Shown here piece after piece: positions 17,865 to 26,887 of a stretch of 64,000 bases of DNA (the stretch's first letter is position 1; every line of letters starts with the position of its first letter). Position numbers and translations under genes: made by a program. This stretch comes from Timonella corticicola (lineage in GTDB: Bacteria > Actinomycetota > Actinomycetes > Actinomycetales > Cellulomonadaceae): the NCBI RefSeq assembly GCF_042683685.1, contig NZ_JBHUOP010000004.1:62001-126000 (forward strand), given 5' to 3'. The notes under the pieces were generated by a model. The model worked only from the letters and a program-made list of their open reading frames with translations. It was not told the DNA's origin and did no database searches.

Positions 17865-17941
17865 CGCGGGGTGGAGCAGTTCGGTAGCTCGCTGGGCTCA
17901 TAACCCAGAGGTCGCAGGTTCAAATCCTGTCCCCGCTACCA
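17865..17941 (+). tRNA. Initiator tRNA-fMet (CAT), copy 2
   Basis: Identical by eye to copy 1 through all 77 bases, with the GGG/CCC anticodon stem and unpaired position 1. The upstream sequence differs from copy 1, so it has its own promoter. Confidence 0.95.
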
Positions 17942-17948
17942 CTTGAAG

Positions 17949-17982
17949 ACGCCGGACATCATTTATGATGTCCGGCGTTTTT
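17949..17982 (+). terminator. tRNA terminator, copy 2
   Basis: Same hairpin and T-run as copy 1, inside the duplicated block. Confidence 0.9.
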
Positions 17983-18074
17983 GTCGTATCCGCATGCTGT
18001 AGGACGCTGCTCTGACAGTGGCTGGAGGTTTCTAGGGATGGTCTTGGTTGGTGTTGGGTTAGCGGCCAAGATGT

Positions 18075-18141
18075 CGATGGGGTGGTTTTGATCCGGGTAC
18101 TTGGTTTTTGTGTGTGTATCTGGACGAATTGTGTCCCATCG
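18075..18141. repeat. Dispersed hairpin repeat, copy 3 (degenerate)
   Basis: Second occurrence of copy 2, carried by the 302-bp duplication. Confidence 0.6.
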
Positions 18142-18224
18142 GTTTGGCTTGGCGACGAGATGGCTGGGTGGCCTGTCAACTGAAGGACCCGTCGGTTGGG
18201 TCCCATTTTCATGAGCCGAGGCAG

Positions 18225-18268
18225 AATAAAAGCCCGGTGGCCTGTGCTGTGCGGACAGACCACCGGGC
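18225..18268 (-). terminator. Terminator of the GH74 gene
   Basis: Arms GCCCGGTGG and CCACCGGGC (18232-18268) are followed on the minus strand by TTTTATTC. It lies 36 bases after the GH74 stop. Confidence 0.85.
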
Positions 18269-18303
18269 GGAATAGCGCCGTAGCGGCACGTGAGGTGATT
18301 CGG

Positions 18304-21042
18304 TTATTGGCAGGTAACAGATGCTCCGCTTGGAGCGCCACCTGTGCCAATGAAGCCGACGGTGGTGGATTGACCTGCACCGAGCCAACCGTTCCACGCC
18401 TCGTTCGTCACTGTGTACGGTCCGTTGCCGGAGACCTGCCCACCCCAGGCATTCGCGATGCCTGCACCGCCGAGATCAACGTTCAAGGTCCAACGGGTGA
18501 TCGATTCGTGAGCCGTTACCGTGATTTCTCCCTGGAAACCTGAACCCCAATCGCCGGCGGTTCGGTACACGGCGGTGCATGCGGTGTCACCGGGCCCGGG
18601 TTCATCCGTTGGATCGGGATCAGGCGAGTCGGTCGGATCAGGGTCTGGTGTGTCCGTTGGCTCAGGATCCGGCTCTCCACCGCCTACGATGCCTCCGGTG
18701 AAGGACTCAATCGGAGTGAACTGAGAGACATCGCCGACAACGATTCCACGCCCGTTGGTGCCGATGTATACGCGGCCGTGGACGTCTGGGTCTCCGGTGA
18801 TTGTAGCTCCGGTCCAGAACCACTGGTTCTGGTTGTCGTTGAGTCGGTGCCAGGTTGCGCCTTGGTCATCTGAGCGGAAGATTCCACGGACATTGCCGAT
18901 CTTGGAGGATGTGTAGATGACCGGGTAGGCACCAGTGCTGGCCGGTTTGCCGAACCCGATGGAGTCGCCTTCTTGGACGTTCGCCATCTGCTTCCAGGTG
19001 CTGCCGCCGTCCGTGGAACGCCACATGCCGTAGGTTTTTTCCTCGATCCCTCCGGCAAGCCATACGTGGCCCTCGTATCCGGGTACGGCTCGGAATCGAA
19101 CGTTTCCCTCGTCGGGGAAGCCGCCAAAGCTCGAGGCGGTGAAGGACGAACCCTTGTTGGTCGAGTAGTAGAAGGTGCCGTCTGCGAAGGCGTAAAACCT
19201 GTTGGGGTTGACCCGGTCAGCCTCGACGCTCGCCCCTGTGGGGAGGCCACTGACTGCATTCCACGTTGAGCCGAGTGTGGTCGATACGAGCGGGGTGGTT
19301 CCCTCGGGAGCCCACACAACAGCAGAAGCATCGGCGCTGATCGCGATGGAGCCGGGCCCAGTTGCGGCTGTCGGGCTGTTGCCTTCATGCCAGTTGTTTC
19401 CGCCGTCGGTGGAGATGCCCACCCAGGATGAGGTGTCTCCAGAGATGGACTGTCCAGTGCGTACGACGGTGTTTGGGTTGTCCTGCGCGAAGTCGAGTGA
19501 GATGACGGAGTCGTGGTGTGGCTGCTTCATGAAGAACTTGGAGGGGACCTCGGTGATGTCGGTGTGTACGAATCCGCCGATGTCGTACATACCCGAGAGC
19601 AGTTCAGTTGGTCCAGGTGGGGCTTCGAGATCCTGGATGGCAGTCTCCTCGATGCCCTGGGCTTTCGGTGTGATTGTGACGATGCCGTCGTTGTCCCACG
19701 CGGTGAGATTGGTTCCGCCGTAGATGCCCCCACCGGTTCCATAGTAGAACCGGTCTGGGTTATGTGGGTCGATCTCGAACGATTGGGTCATCCATCCGAG
19801 TTTGGGATTCTCGTCTGGTGGGCTGACGGTGTGGCCGAAGTCGTGCCATGGTGCTTCGGCGTAGTTCAGTTCGTAGCGCTTCTTCTTACCGGGGTAGTTC
19901 TCCCATTCCCAGATGGGACTCCAGGTTTCGCCACGGTCGGTGGAGCGGTAGATGATGATGTCTGGCCACCAGGAGATTTGGGAGACGACCATGATGGTGT
20001 CGGGGTTGTTGCGGTCGATTGTGAGCCCTGAATATCCGAAGTAGGCGTCGGGGGAGTTCGATGGGATGGGGCTGATCTGCGTCCAGTTTCCCGAGGCGGT
20101 GTCGAGTCGCCAGACATCTCCGAGGCTACCGTCATAGGGGCCACCTGTGTCTGAGGTGGCGATGTAGAGTTGCTGGCCTTCGTGGTCGAGCACGCCCTTT
20201 TGCGCGAGGAAGCCGGTGGGCTGTCCAGGCACGCGTTCCCAGGTGTCTCCACCGTTGGTGGTGCGATAGACGTTGTTGTCCTTGTCGGCTACTCCCACGT
20301 AGATGGTTTGGGTTTTTTGACTGCTGGAGCCGGTGGTTGGGTCGAAGGTGACCCAGACAACGCCCTGGTTGTCGCCGGTGTAGTCGTAGCTGGGGTCTTG
20401 AACGTAGTTGCCGATGTTGGGGAAGTTGGTCACCTGGCTCCAGGTCAGGCCGTAGTCGGTGGAGCGCCAGAGGCCGTTTCCGGATTCGGCGCCGAAGTAG
20501 AGGATGTTGTTGTGGTTTGGGTCGATTGCGAGCCGTTCGCCCATTCCGCGTCCGGGCATGTTGCCGCCAACCTTGAATGGCAGCATGGTCTTGTCCCAGG
20601 TCTCGCCGCGGTCGGTGGAACGCAGAACTGCGCCGTTCTGGGTGTCCCACGAGTTTGTGTAGGTGCCTGCGGCGAGGTATACGCGGTCTGGGTCAACCGG
20701 GTCGGTGGCGAGGGAGAGGATTCCTGAGTGGCTCCAGTCGGTCCAGCCGATGTGGTCTGTGAGCGGTTTCCACCGTCCGCTGGCCTCATCGAGGCGGTAG
20801 GCGCCTCCGATGTCGGTGCGGGCGTATACCAGGCCTGGTTCGCTCGGATTGAAGATGATGCCGGGAACGAACCCGCCGCCCACGATCTCTACGTTGCCCC
20901 ACTCGTATCCTGAGGGCGAGGTTCCGGTGATATGTGTACCGGGCAGTGCACTGTTGGCTGGCTGTGCTTGTGCGGTGAGCCCGATTCCGCTGAGGAACAG
21001 GGCGCTCGCCGCGATGGGGGCGGCGATCCGGGTATATCTCAT
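18304..21042 (-). CDS. Secreted GH74 xyloglucanase with CBM2
   Basis: The 912-residue exported enzyme probably cleaves xyloglucan. A signal peptide (MRYTRIAAPIAASALFLSGIG...AQA) precedes two seven-bladed propeller domains. Several Asp-box repeats of the form S-T-D-x-G-x-T-W are visible (STDRGETW, STDYGLTW, TTNGGDTW, STDGGSTW, SDDQGATW). Candidate catalytic aspartates are in YARTDIGGAYR near the N-terminus and MYDIGGFVH in the second half, as in known GH74 enzymes. A Pro-Asp-Pro-Thr linker leads to a C-terminal CBM2 with terminal cysteines (CTAVYR ... VTCQ). AAGGAG upstream of the ATG at 21042 fixes the start. It is the last of three co-oriented hydrolase genes. Operator-like palindromes lie at 21157 and 21184. 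Confidence 0.93.
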   Translation of the reverse strand: MRYTRIAAPIAASALFLSGIGLTAQAQPANSALPGTHITGTSPSGYEWGNVEIVGGGFVPGIIFNPSEPGLVYARTDIGGAYRLDEASGRWKPLTDHIGWTDWSHSGILSLATDPVDPDRVYLAAGTYTNSWDTQNGAVLRSTDRGETWDKTMLPFKVGGNMPGRGMGERLAIDPNHNNILYFGAESGNGLWRSTDYGLTWSQVTNFPNIGNYVQDPSYDYTGDNQGVVWVTFDPTTGSSSQKTQTIYVGVADKDNNVYRTTNGGDTWERVPGQPTGFLAQKGVLDHEGQQLYIATSDTGGPYDGSLGDVWRLDTASGNWTQISPIPSNSPDAYFGYSGLTIDRNNPDTIMVVSQISWWPDIIIYRSTDRGETWSPIWEWENYPGKKKRYELNYAEAPWHDFGHTVSPPDENPKLGWMTQSFEIDPHNPDRFYYGTGGGIYGGTNLTAWDNDGIVTITPKAQGIEETAIQDLEAPPGPTELLSGMYDIGGFVHTDITEVPSKFFMKQPHHDSVISLDFAQDNPNTVVRTGQSISGDTSSWVGISTDGGNNWHEGNSPTAATGPGSIAISADASAVVWAPEGTTPLVSTTLGSTWNAVSGLPTGASVEADRVNPNRFYAFADGTFYYSTNKGSSFTASSFGGFPDEGNVRFRAVPGYEGHVWLAGGIEEKTYGMWRSTDGGSTWKQMANVQEGDSIGFGKPASTGAYPVIYTSSKIGNVRGIFRSDDQGATWHRLNDNQNQWFWTGATITGDPDVHGRVYIGTNGRGIVVGDVSQFTPIESFTGGIVGGGEPDPEPTDTPDPDPTDSPDPDPTDEPGPGDTACTAVYRTAGDWGSGFQGEITVTAHESITRWTLNVDLGGAGIANAWGGQVSGNGPYTVTNEAWNGWLGAGQSTTVGFIGTGGAPSGASVTCQ

Positions 21043-21156
21043 CTGAGGCACTCCTTTGTGTCGATGGATTCGAGTGTCGAGAATGCGGGTAAGCGTTTCG
21101 CCACTCAATTACCGCGTTTTTACATGGGTATTATGCGGTAGCGATCGCAATATTAG

Positions 21157-21197
21157 CGAAGCGCTTCGATGATTTTGAACCTCCTTAAACGATTAAG
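21157..21197. promoter_or_regulatory. Operator-like palindromes upstream of GH74
   Basis: CGAAGCGCTTCG (21157-21168) is a perfect palindrome with the central CG expected of LacI-family sites. CTTAAACGATTAAG (21184-21197) is a near-palindrome with one mismatch. The second resembles CTGAAACGTTTAAG upstream of the GH6 gene, so both may bind the adjacent LacI regulator. Confidence 0.5.
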
Positions 21198-21270
21198 TTT
21201 GGAGTGGGGCAGTTCTCCCCGCGCATACAGGCGTGGATGCGCGGGGAGAAAAACAGGCGGGTTGGTGGTC

Positions 21271-21522
21271 CCGGTTTTGGTGGTTGTATTGCTCGGTGGG
21301 CCGTTTTAGATCCGGGTGCGTGATTTTTGTGTGTGCACCCGGACATTTTTCGGCCCTTCGGTGTGCTTGGCGACGAATCAGCCGGGCGGGGTGGTCAATG
21401 GCGAGCCGCGCCGCCCTGGTTTTGGTGGTTGTATTGCTCGGTGGGTTGTTTTAGGTCCGGGTGTGTGATTTTTGTGTGTGCACCCGGACATTTTTCGGCC
21501 CTTCGGTGTGCTTGGCGACGAA
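21271..21522. repeat. Two tandem hairpin repeats (copies 4 and 5)
   Basis: A 107-base unit occurs at 21271-21377 and again at 21416-21522 with few differences. Each unit holds a hairpin with CCGGGTG/CACCCGG inner arms and GGGC/GCCC-type outer arms plus ATTTTT, and ends with TTGGCGACGAA. It lies between the GH74 and GH5 genes and was not interpreted as coding. Confidence 0.8.
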
Positions 21523-21523
21523 C

Positions 21524-21558
21524 ACGCTGGGAGGCGCCCCCAGCTCGCCTCCCAGCGT
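21524..21558 (-). terminator. Hairpin after the GH5 gene
   Basis: Arms ACGCTGGGAGGCG and CGCCTCCCAGCGT (13 bases, perfect) lie 18 bases downstream of the GH5 stop on the minus strand. There is no U-run. Confidence 0.65.
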
Positions 21559-21576
21559 CCCCGGTCAACGGCAGAT

Positions 21577-23421
21577 CTACCGAGCGCAGCCAACCGACAC
21601 CGAAGTGGGCGGCGAACCGTTCCCGATAAACCCAACCGTTGCGCTGCCACCCGCCGACAGGTGGCCGTTCCACGACTCGTTGGCCACGGTGTACGGACCG
21701 TTGCCCAAGAGTCGTCCGCTCCACAGGTTGTTCGTGGTGGCCTCACCAAGATCCAACGTCAGCGTCCACGAGGTGATTGGTTCGTGGGCGGTAACCACGA
21801 TCTCGCCCTGGAAGCCTGAACCCCAGTCACCGGTGGTGCGGTAGGTTGCCGAGCAGACTACGCCTCCAGGATCAGGCGTGTCCGTGGGGTCTGGATCGGG
21901 ATCGTCAGTTGGATCGGGATCAGGGTCCGGGGTTGGCTGCGGCGTGCCACCTGCCAACTCGATCGCATCGTTGAGGGAGATCCCTGTGGTGGAATTGGCT
22001 CCACCCAACGCAACCTCGTGGTCAAGCGAGACGAACTTGCCGCCCTCCTGCCACAGGGATGGCTTGAGCAGCGCATATTTAGTTTCATCCCAGGTGGCCC
22101 AATCATCGGTCAACAGCCCTCCGGTATCGCCAGAGTTGGGGTTGAGCACCCAGAACGTGTGGTGCAGCCGGTGGTCAACTATCAGGTCGCGGATAGCAGT
22201 CATCCACTTCTGGTTTGCCCCGCCATCCATGAAACCGCCCCACTCACCGATAAGCAGGGGAGCGATGCCCTGCTTGTGGATATACAGCCAGTAGGGGTCC
22301 CACACCTGTGCTTCGAGCGATGCCCTGTCCCAGGTGCCTTCAAACCATGGTTGCGGTGACACCGCCGGACCGTAATCGTGTGGTGAGTACAGCAACTGCC
22401 CCTGGTGCTCACCGAGATTGACCGGATGATCTGCAACCCCCTTGAGGTTCCCACCCCACCAGTAGTTGTCGTAATCCTGCGGGTTCGTTGAACTCCACGA
22501 GACACCGGACTTCGGATAGATCTGGATGCCCTCAACCAGGATGAGCATGTTCGGGTTTTGCTCGAGGATGCGCTGAGCGGCCTGCTCGGCATAGTGCTTG
22601 AAGTTATCGCTGTCCGTGGAGTCATCCCACTTTGCGCGCGGTGACTCGTTGGCGGTGCCGTGTGGCTCGTTCTTCAGGTCTGCGCCAATGATCGTATCGT
22701 TGGCGCGATACCTGTGCGCGACCCATTCCCACGCGTCGAGCGCATCCTGCGTGGTGATTGATCCTTTGAACCACATATTGTGCATGTGGCCCGCGTTGTC
22801 GGCTTCAGCACTGTGCACGTCAATGATGACCTTCAACCCGTACTGCTCGCACAGTTCGAGCCAGTAGTCGAAGACCTGGAGGTTGTTCAGCCCCGCCAGT
22901 TCGGGGTTTGCATGGGTGTTGACGGCCGGCACGATGGCCTGACCGTCGCGCCATTCGAGCAGCAACTGAGTGGATACGGGCACCCGTACCACGTTGATGC
23001 CGCGGTCGGCCATGGCCTTGGTGGTCTGCGTGATGTTCGCGCTCCACAGTCCGTGGAAGACTCGTTCGGTTGTGTTGAATCCGAACCAGTTGGTTCCGGT
23101 GAGCCACACTGGATTGCCAGCCTGGTCAACGATCTGATTACCCTCCACTCGCAGCCAATCCGTGCCGACGAGGTTGCCTGCCGACGAGTCGGATGCGTTT
23201 GCTGTTCCTGTCGTCCTTGTGGTTGGTTGGGTTGTGAGTTGTGCGGCCCCACGGGCCGCACTGTCAGTGGAGGTTGTTGTCGTACCCTCGAACGCGGGCA
23301 CTCCGTGGGAGGGCGCGGTTGCCTCTGCAACGGTAGATAAGAGTGCGATGCCGCCAAGCGCGAGTGTCGAGATCACCGCCACCGCGCGCATAAACGGTGA
23401 GGATTTTTGGGTGGTGTGCAT
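21577..23421 (-). CDS. Secreted GH5 endoglucanase with CBM2
   Basis: This 614-residue exported (beta/alpha)8 glycosidase is expected to cut internal beta-1,4-glucan bonds in cellulose or a related glucan. An N-terminal signal region (residues 1-36) is followed by a Thr/Ser-rich stretch. The catalytic domain spans about 85-475, with the acid/base Glu252 in DLKNEPHG and the nucleophile Glu393 in IGEWGG; His and Tyr residues in SPHDYGP fit the active site. A Pro-Asp-Pro-Thr linker (about 495-520) leads to a CBM2 (C523 to C612) that binds cellulose. The ATG at 23421 has AAAGGA upstream. It follows the GH6 gene by 122 bases and probably shares its regulation. Confidence 0.93.
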   Translation of the reverse strand: MHTTQKSSPFMRAVAVISTLALGGIALLSTVAEATAPSHGVPAFEGTTTTSTDSAARGAAQLTTQPTTRTTGTANASDSSAGNLVGTDWLRVEGNQIVDQAGNPVWLTGTNWFGFNTTERVFHGLWSANITQTTKAMADRGINVVRVPVSTQLLLEWRDGQAIVPAVNTHANPELAGLNNLQVFDYWLELCEQYGLKVIIDVHSAEADNAGHMHNMWFKGSITTQDALDAWEWVAHRYRANDTIIGADLKNEPHGTANESPRAKWDDSTDSDNFKHYAEQAAQRILEQNPNMLILVEGIQIYPKSGVSWSSTNPQDYDNYWWGGNLKGVADHPVNLGEHQGQLLYSPHDYGPAVSPQPWFEGTWDRASLEAQVWDPYWLYIHKQGIAPLLIGEWGGFMDGGANQKWMTAIRDLIVDHRLHHTFWVLNPNSGDTGGLLTDDWATWDETKYALLKPSLWQEGGKFVSLDHEVALGGANSTTGISLNDAIELAGGTPQPTPDPDPDPTDDPDPDPTDTPDPGGVVCSATYRTTGDWGSGFQGEIVVTAHEPITSWTLTLDLGEATTNNLWSGRLLGNGPYTVANESWNGHLSAGGSATVGFIGNGSPPTSVSVGCAR

Positions 23422-23460
23422 CGATTCAGTGGTCCTTTCAAGAAGGGTGTGGGACTACGA

Positions 23461-23521
23461 GCGGCGGATGCCGGACAACCAGGGCATTTCAGCCGTTTTG
23501 GTGGTCGCCCGAGCATCCGCC
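23461..23521 (-). terminator. Long imperfect hairpin between GH6 and GH5
   Basis: GCGGATGC and GCATCCGC end arms enclose further partial pairing. It may attenuate between the two cellulase genes. Confidence 0.45.
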
Positions 23522-23543
23522 GATTGGTGTGTGACTACTCGAT

Positions 23544-25385
23544 TTAGTCGCAGCTCACGGCAACGGAACTAGGTGCCGCGCCGTTTCCAATGAAGCCGAT
23601 CGTCGTTGTGCCGTCAGCCGAGAGGTAGCCGTTCCAGGACTCGTTGCTCACCGTGTAGGGGCCGCTTCCCAAGAGCTGTCCACCCCAGAGGTTGGTGGTG
23701 GTGGCTCCGCCTAGGTCGAAGTTGAGCGTCCACGAGGTGATGGGCTCGTGAGCCGTAACTACGATCTCGCCTTGGAACCCTGCACCCCAGTCTCCGGTGG
23801 TCCGGTAGGCGGCTGAGCAGACGGCGTCGCCCGGATCAGGCGTGTCTGTGGGGTCTGGATCAGGTTCGTCCGTCGGGTCCGGATCGGGCTCGTCGGTGGG
23901 GTCCGGGTCCGGTTCATCCGTCGGATCTGGGTCTGGAGTTTCGCCGGGGCCTTCACCGCCAGGGAACGGCAGTGCGTCAGCCGAGGTGATAACCGGGTAG
24001 GCATTGGCCACGAGTTCTTGGAACTGGGCCGAGAACCATTTGCCGGAGACCGGCGCTCCGGGCTTCGCTCCGGTGAGTTGGCCGTCGAGCTTTGGCGAGT
24101 GGAACGTAGGGTCGCACATGCGGTCGAAGCCCTTGCCCTCGTCGTTCGGGATCTCGCTTGCCGAGCCGTCAGATTCACCTGGAGGTTTGATCCACACGAA
24201 CGCGTCGAGGTGCGATGCTGGGAACCCGGAAGGCGTTGTCTGGGGACGCTCTCCGATTCCAGCGCCCGATGCGTTGCACCAGGCTCCACGGTGTCCACGA
24301 CGATCCACGCGCGATTCGTTCACGAATGTGTTGAGGTCACTCGAGGTGGACGGTGCAGTCGGTCGGTCTGGTCCGCCCCATCCGTTGCGGGAGGTATCGA
24401 TGAGCATGCCCGTGCTGGCGGGGAATCCGGCGGCCACGAGCCTGCGGTGGAGGTCAGCGGTCCAGTCGGTTTCGTCGAAGGACAGGTTCCACTCGTAGAA
24501 ACTGGAGGATCGTACCGAAGCGCCGCCGATCTGCTGGTTCACGTTGGGTAGGAATGGCTCAACGAGTGGGGTGGTGTTGGCCGTGTTGGTGATGAAACCG
24601 TCGATTGATGCGAAGCCCTTCTTGGTCTGTTGCGCAACCTTGACGAATGTCTCTACCGCATGTCCTGCGTTGTTCTCCCAACCGAGCCAACCCGAGTGAG
24701 CTGCATCGACGTAGGTGTACACGTTCGGGATAGCAGACAGTTCATCGAGCGCGTAGGTAACGCCCTCAAGGTAATAGGGTTCGGACGTCACGCAGGCGGG
24801 CTCGTGCATGTTGGTGGTCAGGTTGGGCAGCGAGTCGGGTTCGATTGTCGCTGAAATGCGGATTGATGAGTACTGCGGTTCGGCGAGGATGTCGGCGATG
24901 ACGTCGATGTACTCATTCTTGTAGCGTTCGAGAGCCTCAGGGGTGGCGGGCAGTTCGCCGTTCGAAGCGAGAGCGTAGCAGTCTCGTCCCGGGAGATTGT
25001 AGATGACCAAGTTGAGCACGATGGGGGTGCTGTCCTGCTTTTGGAGCAGCGCCTGATCAAGGTGATGCTGCAGTCCAGGGCCGTCGAAATTACCGTCGAT
25101 TGCCGAGATGCGATCCATCCATACGCCCGTGGGCTGATACTTGACGGCGCGCATTTTCTCAGCCAGCCCTGGGTCGGTTGCCTCAACCGACTGGGCCTCG
25201 TCTTCCACGTTTTGTGACCAGGTGAGGTTCACATATTGGGTTGCCCCGGCGTATGGGTTGTCTACGTGCGGTTCGGCCGCACTGGCCGCGGTTCCACTGG
25301 CTGTCAGTGCCAGGGGAGTCGCGAAGAGCGCACCCACTGCTGTGGCTGCAGCGCCTTTGCGCAGCCGCGTCAGGAGATTCGACAC
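23544..25385 (-). CDS. Secreted GH6 cellobiohydrolase with CBM2
   Basis: The 613-residue exported inverting cellulase resembles the exo-type bacterial GH6 enzymes. The signal peptide ends near ASAAE (residue 37). Key motifs are YNLPGRDCYALASNGE, with Asp135 matching the Asp that supports catalysis, and IEPDSLPNL, with Asp184 matching the catalytic acid of GH6. Later motifs are DAAHSGWLGW and HLDAFVWIKPPGESDG. Long insertions after residue 340 are consistent with tunnel-forming loops. An extended Pro-Asp-Pro-Thr-Asp repeat linker leads to a CBM2 ending VAVSCD. GGAGG about seven bases before the GTG at 25385 fixes the start. An operator-like palindrome lies about 105 bases upstream. Confidence 0.94.
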   Translation of the reverse strand: MSNLLTRLRKGAAATAVGALFATPLALTASGTAASAAEPHVDNPYAGATQYVNLTWSQNVEDEAQSVEATDPGLAEKMRAVKYQPTGVWMDRISAIDGNFDGPGLQHHLDQALLQKQDSTPIVLNLVIYNLPGRDCYALASNGELPATPEALERYKNEYIDVIADILAEPQYSSIRISATIEPDSLPNLTTNMHEPACVTSEPYYLEGVTYALDELSAIPNVYTYVDAAHSGWLGWENNAGHAVETFVKVAQQTKKGFASIDGFITNTANTTPLVEPFLPNVNQQIGGASVRSSSFYEWNLSFDETDWTADLHRRLVAAGFPASTGMLIDTSRNGWGGPDRPTAPSTSSDLNTFVNESRVDRRGHRGAWCNASGAGIGERPQTTPSGFPASHLDAFVWIKPPGESDGSASEIPNDEGKGFDRMCDPTFHSPKLDGQLTGAKPGAPVSGKWFSAQFQELVANAYPVITSADALPFPGGEGPGETPDPDPTDEPDPDPTDEPDPDPTDEPDPDPTDTPDPGDAVCSAAYRTTGDWGAGFQGEIVVTAHEPITSWTLNFDLGGATTTNLWGGQLLGSGPYTVSNESWNGYLSADGTTTIGFIGNGAAPSSVAVSCD

Positions 25386-25489
25386 GTGTGTCCTCCAATG
25401 TTGTCGGTGCGGGAAGGCATGTACCCACCCGCATCACAGTGACCTGTGACACAGCGAGTACATCGCATCGAGCGACATCACGCGGAGTG

Positions 25490-25503
25490 CTGAAACGTTT
25501 AAG
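25490..25503. promoter_or_regulatory. LacI-type operator candidate upstream of GH6
   Basis: CTGAAACGTTTAAG is a 14-base palindrome with one mismatch and a central CG. It resembles the site at 21184 before GH74 and lies between the GH6 gene and the LacI regulator gene. Confidence 0.5.
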
Positions 25504-25604
25504 TGCTTTATCTGATGTGAACGGCCTTTGCGCGATCCGGTGTTCTCGGAGCCGGTGCGCGTGTTCACGGTTGGTGGATTGATCGTGAGGGCCTGCTAGG
25601 AAGT

Positions 25605-25670
25605 CGATGGGCTATTTTTGGCCCGGATGCATGGTTTTTATGGGTACATTCGGGTCTTTTTGGCCCATCG
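25605..25670. repeat. Dispersed hairpin repeat, copy 6
   Basis: Outer arms CGATGGGC/GCCCATCG with TTTTTGG blocks and GGATGCAT/GTACATTC inner segments. ATTGCCGACGA follows at 25690. Confidence 0.7.
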
Positions 25671-25739
25671 GTTGTGTGCGGTGGGTGTGATTGCCGACGA
25701 CACCCGTGCTGAACTGCGCGGGTTGCGGTTGCGCTGTGG

Positions 25740-26801
25740 TCACCGTCCGGGAGCGGGGGCCGTGCTGCCGCGTACGGTTGGGGCACCAAGATCAATGCGT
25801 TCGACCGTGACGGGCTGCCCGGCTACCGCCTTAACGAGTGCACGCCCGGCAGACTCGCCAATCTCGCGGTGCGGATAGGAAACTGATGTGAGCGAGGGCA
25901 TGGATAACTGGCTTGAGGCCGATGAACCGAACCCGATGAGTGAGACGTCCCAGGGCACCCGGAGTTGCAGCCTCCGCGCAACATCGATTGCGGTCACTGC
26001 GTGGGCATCGGAATCGTAGATGATGGCCGTGGGGCGATCAGGGGCGGACAATAGGAGCCGAGAATGGGCTGCGGATAGTTCCGCGGAGTTTGCTGACATC
26101 ACCGTCAATCGGATTCCAGCGCGGGCCGCCTCGATGCGTGCGGCACGTGCTCGGCGTTTGCCGATGTCGAGGCTCTCAGTACCATTGATGATCGCGATGT
26201 GGGTGTGTCCCAACTCGATCAACGTGGTGAGGCACTGGCCATAGGCATCTTCCTCATCCACCCAGACGCACGGATTTCCGCGTGCGGTGTCCGGGTGGCA
26301 CAACGCAACCGCAGGTATCCGAAACCGATTGACCGCTGCGATCCGAGGGTCATTGGTGCGCGCGTCTGTGATGAGGAATCCATCGAAGCGTCGTTCCGCC
26401 CACCAGTTGGTAAACGACTGGGCTGCCTGTTCAGCGGAGTCGACCAGATGCACCATCAGACTCAGGCCATCACCTGCCAGCGCCGACTGGATGCCTGACA
26501 GGAACTCCACGAAATGGCTTGAGTTCGTGGACGAGCTGTCTCCCTCGATGACCGCAAGCCCTACCGTCTTTGACGACGTACGCAGGGATCGTGCGGCAGC
26601 GCTGGGACGCCACCCATACTCGTCGGCAATACGCAGTACGCGGTCGCGAGTCGCAGGGGACACGCCGGGCTTGCCGTTGAGAGCGTAGGACACGATCGCA
26701 ATGGACACTCCTGCCGCCCGCGCAATGTCGCTTATCGTTGGACGTTTTGCCGGTTTTGTCGTAAGTTCGGGTGGAGCCTCGGGTGAGAAATTATTCGCCA
26801 C
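25740..26801 (-). CDS. LacI-family transcriptional regulator
   Basis: The 353-residue repressor-type protein has an N-terminal helix-turn-helix (PTISDIARAAGVSIAIVSYALNGKPGVSPATRDRV, about 22-56). The hinge follows (YGWRPSAAARSLRT), then a periplasmic-binding-like sugar sensor domain (VGLAVIEGD to the end). It lies directly upstream of the GH6-GH5-GH74 genes in the same orientation, so it is a good candidate controller of them, as CelR/CebR are in related actinobacteria. The effector is probably a cello- or xylo-oligosaccharide, but this is inference. The GTG at 26801 gives the family N-terminus; no strong ribosome site is seen. It is divergent from a LacI-like sensor gene with under 90 bases between. 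Confidence 0.9.
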   Translation of the reverse strand: MANNFSPEAPPELTTKPAKRPTISDIARAAGVSIAIVSYALNGKPGVSPATRDRVLRIADEYGWRPSAAARSLRTSSKTVGLAVIEGDSSSTNSSHFVEFLSGIQSALAGDGLSLMVHLVDSAEQAAQSFTNWWAERRFDGFLITDARTNDPRIAAVNRFRIPAVALCHPDTARGNPCVWVDEEDAYGQCLTTLIELGHTHIAIINGTESLDIGKRRARAARIEAARAGIRLTVMSANSAELSAAHSRLLLSAPDRPTAIIYDSDAHAVTAIDVARRLQLRVPWDVSLIGFGSSASSQLSMPSLTSVSYPHREIGESAGRALVKAVAGQPVTVERIDLGAPTVRGSTAPAPGR

Positions 26802-26887
26802 GTATCAAGCATGCTCGAAGTTGAGCGTGTATGCAGGACATTCCAAGGGGTGTTCGCTAATTGAAAGGGCCGAAATGGGGGCACGGC

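Larger units (their letters stand above)
17858..18159. repeat. 302-bp direct repeat, copy B (tRNA-fMet plus downstream)
   Basis: Second copy of the segment at 16170-16471, offset by 1688 bases. The sequences part directly after TTGGCGACGAG. Confidence 0.9.

Noticed and set aside
17898..18380. Minus-strand frame across the second tRNA-fMet
   Set aside because: Same false antisense-tRNA protein as in copy 1, running into the GH74 3' end.
21395..21749. Open frames across the tandem hairpin units between GH74 and GH5
   Set aside because: They run through repeats and into the GH5 CBM2 in the wrong frame; no start site or homology.
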